Assembly (NCBI GenBank): GCA_021186555.1
Contig: JAJKFL010000005.1
Coordinates: forward strand, 22,446,635 to 22,510,634
Reading direction: 5' to 3'
DNA: 64,000 nt
DNA from: Reticulitermes speratus
Lineage: Eukaryota > Arthropoda > Insecta > Blattodea > Rhinotermitidae
The first letter of the stretch is position 1. Every line of letters starts with the position of its first letter. The notes under the pieces are model-generated. The model worked only from the letters and a program-made list of their open reading frames with translations. It did not search any database and was not told where the DNA came from. The position numbers and the translations under genes are program-made. Below are positions 57,860 to 64,000 of the stretch, piece by piece.

Positions 57860-57900
57860 TGCCTGATGATGGCTCTGTATATGAGCCGAAACATGTAGCA
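57860..57900 (+). ncRNA. Hammerhead ribozyme, intact core
   Basis: TGC (57860-57862) pairs with GCA (57898-57900). CTGATGA (57863-57869), unpaired T, stem II GGCTC/GAGCC with loop TGTATAT, GAAA (57888-57891), C-AT-G-TA. The core is fully consensus; stem I is only three pairs. Confidence 0.75.
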
Positions 57901-57950
57901 CAATAAAATCAGTATTAGAAGAGAGTTATGTTTAAAGGTTATTTTTCCTG

Positions 57951-58995
57951 TAGCTACTTGTGTATCTTCATCACAACGAGTTGTCCCACCTAAAAGTAAG
58001 ATGTTGTTTTGTTACTTGTGGGTTTTGAAGTTGATTGAACTGCATTGGTTAAAACATTAGACAAATTAGACCTGAACTGAAGGATCAAAATTTAACTTAA
58101 TCTGAATTTCGGTAGGGACATGTTCTCCGAAATAGGTATAGAATGTCTCCTGTTCTGTGGAGTTAGTAATTGCGTTTGCTACTCTGCATGGAGAACAGTT
58201 GCATCTTCATGGCTTGGATTTTTGTAATTACGTGGCAGTAATTCCCGCCACTATGTATATAATAGTTACGCCTATTGAAATAACTCAGTCTGCTGTCTCC
58301 TTTGTAAGAACGGCATTCGCTGTGATAAGGAGACCTTCGTATTAACACAGACGCTTCTTATTCCTTAAGCGCTAATCGTGTCCTTTTGATGCCTTCTACA
58401 TAAGACTGTCAGTGTTTCAAGTTCCGCGAATATAACAAGAGGCTGCTATTACTACTACCACCACCGCAGCACTACTACTGCCACTAACAACCATAATAAT
58501 AAAAATAATAATAGTAATTATTCCTTCATTCTTCAGTTTCTTCTCATGCCGATTCAACAGTCTGGACGCCAGTTATATAAAAAACACAAATAAAGACAAA
58601 AAATAGACTACATAAAATAACAATATTAATAATTATTATGACAAGAATTAAAACTATTCCTTTTCCCATCTGTCGGAATTTAGTGGTGTAGTATTTTGTT
58701 ACGTTTTTAGGTTCGTATTTTTAGAACAGCTCCTGTGTTTATTATTCACGCTTAGTTTCAAGATATCATCGCCATGTTTTATGGCTTATATTATTGTATT
58801 GATTTATTACACATTTCATCCAAACGAAAAGTATATGAGAAGGACGTTTAAATATCGCTTTGTTTTAGGTTGCGAGATTTGAGGTTTTCACAGCTGCGTC
58901 ACTGAGGATTCACATCTTCTGTTATAAGGCGTCATGTCGACTGTTAGAAATTCGTAATTGATACTGCATCACACGCCAGAAGATTTCAGTCCATT
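57951..58995. other. Unassigned sequence with a trinucleotide run
   Basis: A CTA/CCA/AAT-type trinucleotide-rich stretch lies at 58445-58520. Antisense 61-62 codon frames (58157-58348) overlap and are unsupported. Confidence 0.45.
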
Positions 58996-59265
58996 ATGGC
59001 ACTTCAGGATATGTACCAGGCGTTACTTACATGCGTTACCATTAGTTACCAGATTTTAGTTGGAACCATGAAGCCAAAAGATTATTTGAGAGTCCTAGGT
59101 GTAGATGGAAGGATAACGTTAAAATGGATGGTGCAGGAGTGCGGTTTGAGTAGGTGGGCGGCATGGAAGTATCTCCGAGTAAAGTCTAGTGATGGGCTTT
59201 TGTGAAAACGGTAATGAACCATACAATTCGTGATAGAACGGAAGTTTCCTGAATAGATGATACAA
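58996..59265 (+). pseudogene. Decayed retrotransposon C-terminal fragment
   Basis: ILVGTMKPKDYLRVLGVDGR then ITLKWMVQECG, and in another frame GGMEVSPSKV, two stops, WAFVKTVMN, follows the order of a common LINE-derived tail (LVG-K-P, GRPRRRW, then DNIKMDL, then GWGGMDW and WRALVNTVMN). The match is recognisable by order and spacing only, so the assignment is moderate. The opening 69-codon frame runs to 59205. Confidence 0.5.
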
Positions 59266-59339
59266 AGCACATGAAATTGTTCCTATCATTCATAAACTGA
59301 GAGAAACTGTAAATAGTTAAAATAAGTTGTATGGAACGT
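59266..59339. other. Unassigned short spacer
   Basis: AT-rich spacer, no structure. Confidence 0.4.
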
Positions 59340-59460
59340 TGAAGTCCTCTGAAGAGTTGAATGCCAGGATTACGGTCTTCATATTAGAAGGCAGCAGCAA
59401 GTTTCTCCGAAACGTTGGTATGCATCCAACAAACTACACAACGGCACATACCAGAAGGCC
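59340..59460 (+). ncRNA. Family-B hammerhead relic, 5' core lost
   Basis: AGAAGGCAGCAGCAAG leads to CTCCGAAACGTTGGTATG (59407-59424), followed by the tail AACAAACTACACAACGGCAC. The tail matches that at 34640-34680. The 5' core half (expected CTGAAGATGG) is not recognisable upstream. Confidence 0.5.
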
Positions 59461-60137
59461 GTATTCATGAGCTGTGTACATTTATTCATTTAGCTCTACA
59501 ATATGTTCCTTTGAAGAGGCTGCGACAAAATGAATCTCCAAGAAACTCATATGACAAATTCCTGTGACACGAACTTCATCCTTCTTTTCTAATGACATAA
59601 AGTCTACATTTGCTTCAAATATCCTGATATTTAATTTGGTGTAGCTTTTTTTTAAGGAACACATGGCCAATTCCTACAATATTGCTGCTGTCAGCTTCTA
59701 GTGAAAAATGGCAGCATAAACGTTGTTTTCTTTTATCAGGCCGCCTTGTTGTAGGGGTGTTACAAATTGAAGTAGCATGGTCATAAACTGCTGCAGCACA
59801 GAAATTGATGGATGGGATGAGCTGAGCAGAGGAGTTGTGCCGCACTGGGATACAGTGGCTAGCCACTTAGCCAGCTCGGCTCTGAACCCCCGACTTAGTT
59901 AAACATGTGGGTGTTAATTCTTGGTATATGTATAGCTGCAATGTTATTTTCTTACAGCTTGTAAAAACCAACAAAAGCAGCGAGATTCTCCTATTCGTAG
60001 GTTTCATTTGTATTAATTTCTAATCCAGCTTTCATACGAGATGCACTTCGGGAGACCGTTTGCATGTGATAGTTGCACTGGAGTGAAAACTTTGAGACTA
60101 TTTGCAAATTGGCCCTTCCCTCAAAAGGAACAACACT
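59461..60137. other. Unassigned sequence
   Basis: Nothing recognised; short minus-strand frames (59482-59866) are unsupported. Confidence 0.5.
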
Positions 60138-60645
60138 CTTATAATGTCGATAAGTTAGATAGTCATTTTTGTTTCACGTAATATCGATAATTTAGATGGT
60201 CATATTTTTCTCACATAATATCCATAACGTAGATAGTCATATTTGTTTCACGTAATATCGATAATTTAGATAATCCTATTCGTTTCACTTAATATCGATA
60301 ATTTATATAGTCATTTATTTCACGTAATATCGATAATTTGTATAGTCATATTTGTTTCACGTAATATCGATAATTTAGACAGTCATATTTGTTTCACCTA
60401 ATAAAGATAACTTTTATAGTCATTTTTATGTTACCTAATATCGATAATTTAGTCATATTTATTATACGCAATATCGATAATTTAGATAGTCATATTTGTT
60501 TTACGTAATATCGATAATTTAGATAGTCATGTTTGTTTCACCTAATATCGATAACTTTTTTAGTCATGTTTATATTACGTAATTTCGATAATTTAGTCAT
60601 ATTTATTATACGCAATATCGACAATTTAGATCATATTTGTTGCAC
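60138..60645. repeat. 37-bp satellite rich in TATCGATA
   Basis: About 14 units aligned on CGATA at 60148, 60185, 60222, 60259, 60296, 60331, 60368, 60405, 60442, 60475, 60512, 60549, 60586 and 60619. Spacing is 37 bp except three short units (35, 33 and 33). The consensus contains TTTCACGTAATATCGATAAT and TTAGATAGTCATATTT. Exact TATCGATA palindromes occur in nine units. The 37-33-37-37 spacing from 60405 to 60549 begins again afterwards, indicating a four-unit higher-order repeat of about 144 bp. Confidence 0.95.
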
Positions 60646-61580
60646 GTGTATAGGCTGGATCATCTTACTGCGGAGCAAGGAGTCAGTCCCATATGACTTG
60701 ATGTGAGATTCGTGATTGAACTGGTGGAACTGCGTTGGGATTTGCCCCAAGTTTCTTAGGTTAGAGACAGGTAGAAATTTGTAGACGTATGATAAATGCA
60801 CATAACATTTTCATAGGAAAACCTGAAATGAAAATTCTACATTGAAAACGTAGGCGTAGATGAAAAATGAAAGATACTATTAAAATAAATCTTACATAAA
60901 TGGGATGGGAGGATGTGGAATGGATTTGTGTAGTTCAGAATAGGGACCAGAGCTCTTGTGAACACAATAATGACCTATCGCCTTCTATGAAAGGCAGTAA
61001 TATTTTTGACTACCTGAGCTACAGTCAGGTTTTTTAGAAGAACTGTGGTTTATGGATTTTTTTGGTTATTGACTTATACTTATCACATTGTGAAAGCTGT
61101 TTACTGATTTTTTTCTAAAGTGCCAGAATAATATTAAATATTTCTAAGTATTTGAAGTGTCATCCAACAGATAAGGTAACAGGAAAGGTTACGCTTGTAC
61201 TGTACGTATAGTTGAAGAAACGTAGCCATGTTCTTTACTCGAAAAACTTTTTATACGTAATTCTATTCTCTTCTCCTCTTGCGTAACCATAATACGGCAT
61301 AGCTTAATTGTAGGCAGTAAGTAATACAGACTCAGAATTTTCAGTGCGGTTGGTAGATGGTGGGTACTGTGGGTTCCGTTTCGGTAGGAGTTGTTAAATA
61401 CACAGCAAAGCGTAAAGTGCTAAGCGCAATGCAGATGAACGGGCAGGCTGAAATTTATTGTCCCTTTAGAGTGTATTCGAATTGCAAGCTACATAATTTT
61501 AACGATAATTAAGACGCTGGATGAAGGCAGCATGATGATAAACCTACTGTTTGGACAGCTTTAAGTTGGATATGCTAATG
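60646..61580. other. Unassigned sequence
   Basis: Nothing recognised. Confidence 0.5.
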
Positions 61581-61903
61581 CAGTGCTTACCAAACGTGTT
61601 CAGTTCCTCGGTGCACCTGAACCTGGTGGTCCTCTTTGCGAATGACCACGAAAAAGTGCTTTCCTCTTTTGCTATTATTCGAACCAAAAACAATATTAGT
61701 AGCTGGTAGTGTGGTTCTATTTTACTTCGAATGGACGAATTTATATATCAGATGGCAAGAAAAATGCAAAACTAAAAAAGTTCTGTTCATTAATTGTATT
61801 TTTCTGAGAATTATGAAATGGTCGCTAGTATTCAATTTCGGGAACACTCGATCTTGCTCGAGAGATACAAACGTTCCGCTGGAGCATATTTTGTAAAACA
61901 CTT
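61581..61903. mobile_element. Possible hAT-like element
   Basis: Begins CAGTGCTTACCAAACGTGTT with a following TTCCTCGGTGCACCTG, similar in layout to the element at 29413-29702. A candidate right end, TTTTGTAAAACACTT, is roughly complementary to the left terminus. No 8-bp duplication is visible, so the right boundary is uncertain. The 86-codon frame 61636-61896 lies inside it and has no domain I recognise. Confidence 0.35.
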
Positions 61904-63615
61904 TTTAACGTACCTGTGGAAGTGTCTGAGAAAAACAGAGAAACATCTTGAATAAACAAGAATATTTCTTTCCAGGTTATGATTCCTTCAGCGATTTAAT
62001 TTTTATACTATTAACAACACAACGGGATGACATTATTTAAAAAATATATTTTTTTACTTTTCTATACTCACAACATAAGGCTGATGTTACGATTTCCATT
62101 TAAGCATTTCTACCGCCTATAGAGAGGCCTACGCAGAAATGGCTTACAATGGATAAAGTCTACACTTGGCCGATGATTATGATAACAAAAGTAATATGTA
62201 ATATAATAACAACAATTGTTGTGTTGTTATTATTCTGGAATAGACGGAGTATGTTAGTGAAGCATGCTCAGAGTGTTACAGAACTAAATTTGATGTTGCA
62301 ATCTCGAAAGCCATAATACTTGCAGGAGAAGTGTATGTGTAAAATTTGTGGTTCGTTTTTGTCTACAAGTTTGCTTAGAAGCATGTTCCATTCGAATAAA
62401 TATTTAACAAGTTACATTAGAGATACACACAGAAACACGTATAAGTGTTCATACACAGTGTTTACTATTTTTGTGCGATGGTAACCAGTGACGACATATT
62501 CTGGTAATTCAGAGTTAATATTTCATGAAGATTATGTTGGACTGACGAGTTGTTCAATTCGGACAAGCGAACGGACAAACGTAACAAAGATGGGAGACCG
62601 ATTTTTGCAAATTTTGTTGCAAGCACACCTCAAGAAGCTCTTCATAAAATTATTTCTTGAATGCCTGCAAAATTTTATTACAGCGCAACAGAAATGTGAT
62701 TTCATTAACACATCATGCATACCTGTGGAGCCAAAAGCAGTCACGTGAGTATACAGGAGACGCCGTGTCACTGCTTCTGTTTCCAGTACAGAAAGTGGGA
62801 TGCTTTGCTTGGGCGCCCAAATTTTCATTCTGTCTACATGTCCGCATTTTAATATATCTAGCCGAAAGTCATGTAGTTTCAACTTAAAACTGATGAAAGG
62901 ATTTTCAAGAATTTTTTAAAGATCATACATTTGAAGGATACGTTAGGCTTCGGCTGTCCGTACATTCCCCAAGATAAAATGTTTACTTCGAGAAATCCAA
63001 CGTTCACTGGGCGCAACACTTTACTACTGAAGAAGAGTCCTTAAATTGGTCCCAGAGCTATGTCGCAGTCAGCAACGAGACGTTTTGACAAAGCATAGAG
63101 CAGGTTGAAAGAGTACTGAGGGTTGACACTCTGATTTCACTAATGTTTTCTTTACGGTAAAATGAAATGGATCTCTTGTCCCTTTCATATATAGAGTACA
63201 TTGAAAACATTCCGTACAGAGCTGTAGACGTCAAAGAAAAAACTTTTTGTGTTACATAAACGACGTGTTTCTCTTTTTCTATATAAGACGCCTTTTTGCG
63301 GAACTGAATAAAAATTTATTTCAAACTGATGAAACTCTTAGTTACTACAGTGATGACTATGAAATGACTGCGGATGACAGTCAAAATAGGTGACTATGAC
63401 ACAGTGTCACATCCCAGTAGAACTGATACATCATTCACACCGCTGCGAAAACCTTAAAACTGGGAAGTCAATAAAGTATTCTTATCTGATAACAGATGTA
63501 GCAAATATGTGGGGAGTTTTATTATATCTTTGAGGAATTTAATTCAAAACATTTTGATCGATTTCGTACAGGTATTTTAAGTAGCCTGTTCTGTACTATT
63601 TTTCATTGACTTAAA
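61904..63615. other. Unassigned sequence
   Basis: Overlapping sense and antisense frames at 62488-62887 (76-116 codons) show no domain and share the same bases. No transposon ends found. Confidence 0.45.
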
Positions 63616-63800
63616 CCTTCCGGTCGCACTATGGCCCTGGGGTCGACTCAGCCTCTAACAGAAATGAGTACCAGGTATATCTCCTGGGGGTAAAGGCGGC
63701 CGGTGCATAGTGCTGACAACCTTGTCACCTTCATGTACTGATTGTCTAGAATTTCTGGGAGCCCTAAGAGCCTGTCCAAGCCTGCATAGGGATAGTTTTA
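63616..63800 (+). mobile_element. 5'-truncated SINE, family of 12523 and 20380
   Basis: The body GGGGTCGACTCAGCCTCTAA, AAAGGCGGCCGGTGC and CTGACAACCTTGTCACCTTC matches the two complete SINE copies, but the tRNA head with boxes A and B is absent. An internal deletion removes about 18 bases near 63760 relative to the others. The 78-codon frame 63710-63946 starts inside it and is not a gene. Confidence 0.8.
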
Positions 63801-64000
63801 CTTTAACTTTTACACATTCTGTACTTCATAATTGTTTTGAACGCCGGTCATTGTATCATATATATTTGATAAAAATTTACGTAATGTTTAGAATTTATTT
63901 GCATTCTTTATTTATCTTGCTACTTAGGACTGTGTTAGTATACTGAGTGGTGGTAGATATAAACAGGGTCAGAAGACGGAAGATTCAATAACAGTAAGGT
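63801..64000. other. Unassigned AT-rich end of window
   Basis: Nothing recognised. Confidence 0.5.

Larger units (their letters stand above)
57322..57950. mobile_element. Foldback with outward-facing hammerheads
   Basis: Arms of about 215-220 bp (57322-57541 and about 57737-57950) are diverged inverted copies around a 195-bp spacer. Shared blocks include TTGAGATCTCAACACGAACA and AGAAGAGAGTTATG. The left arm carries a minus-strand hammerhead and the right arm a plus-strand one. The 84-codon (57308-57562) and 78-codon (57662-57898) forward frames and the 74-codon minus frame fall in the arms and are treated as non-coding. Confidence 0.85.

Noticed and set aside
62488..62887. Overlapping 86-, 76- and 116-codon frames
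   Set aside because: Three frames on two strands over the same bases, none with a domain.

Overview
This 64-kb window looks like gene-free, repeat-rich nuclear DNA from an arthropod, most likely an insect with a large genome; a polyneopteran such as a cockroach, termite or stick insect would fit, but that is inference. It is visibly AT-rich. No reading frame longer than about 165 codons exists on either strand, and I see no prokaryotic operon, rRNA, intact tRNA, CRISPR array or convincing conserved host exon. Most of the longer open frames are by-products of simple repeats, foldbacks or purine tracts. The interval is best read as intergenic or long-intron sequence made of layers of old mobile elements.

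The main theme is Penelope-like retroelements (PLEs) and the hammerhead-ribozyme repeats associated with them. A PLE on the minus strand at 24970-26660 keeps the end of the reverse transcriptase, a GIY-YIG endonuclease remnant and the C-terminus. It is flanked by about 315-bp inverted copies of its 3' end and followed by a well-formed hammerhead motif. A second PLE remnant on the plus strand (12845-14190) keeps the linker and the GIY-YIG region, with a hammerhead motif downstream. Hammerhead cores or relics of the same type recur at 3952, 9323, 28156, 28370, 31261, 45932, 46410, 46852, 57369 and 57860. A second group with GAAACGTCGG or GAAACGTTGG at the 3' core occurs at 24030, 30246, 34680, 56204 and 59340. 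Several copies sit in long inverted repeats (28103-28464, 46328-46976, 56204-56406, 57322-57950), always with the two ribozymes pointing outward.

Other elements are tRNA-derived SINEs (480-735, 1944-2192, 2640-2870, 4895-5060, 12523-12820, 20380-20675 with a 19-bp target duplication, 27155-27235, 33716, 34415, 44960, 63616) and non-LTR retrotransposon tails (39593-39985, 53445-54235, 55370-55825, 58996-59265). DNA transposons comprise a mariner-like deletion derivative (10588-10991), a pogo/Tigger-type MITE (38950-39134), hAT-like elements (29413-29702, 36637-36812, possibly 61581-61903), a candidate 1.44-kb piggyBac-like element (17292-18730) and small TTAA-bounded repeats.

Tandem repeats include a TATG array with a 60-64-bp higher-order unit (8060-8575), a very homogeneous 64-bp minisatellite (21777-22288), a 37-bp satellite rich in TATCGATA (60138-60645), a 136-bp duplication inside the piggyBac-like candidate, and a 10-bp repeat (49735-49802). 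A polypurine tract lies at 42180-42495 and is followed by the one CpG-rich patch that could mark a regulatory or first-exon region (42600-42790). Remaining intervals are listed explicitly as unassigned.
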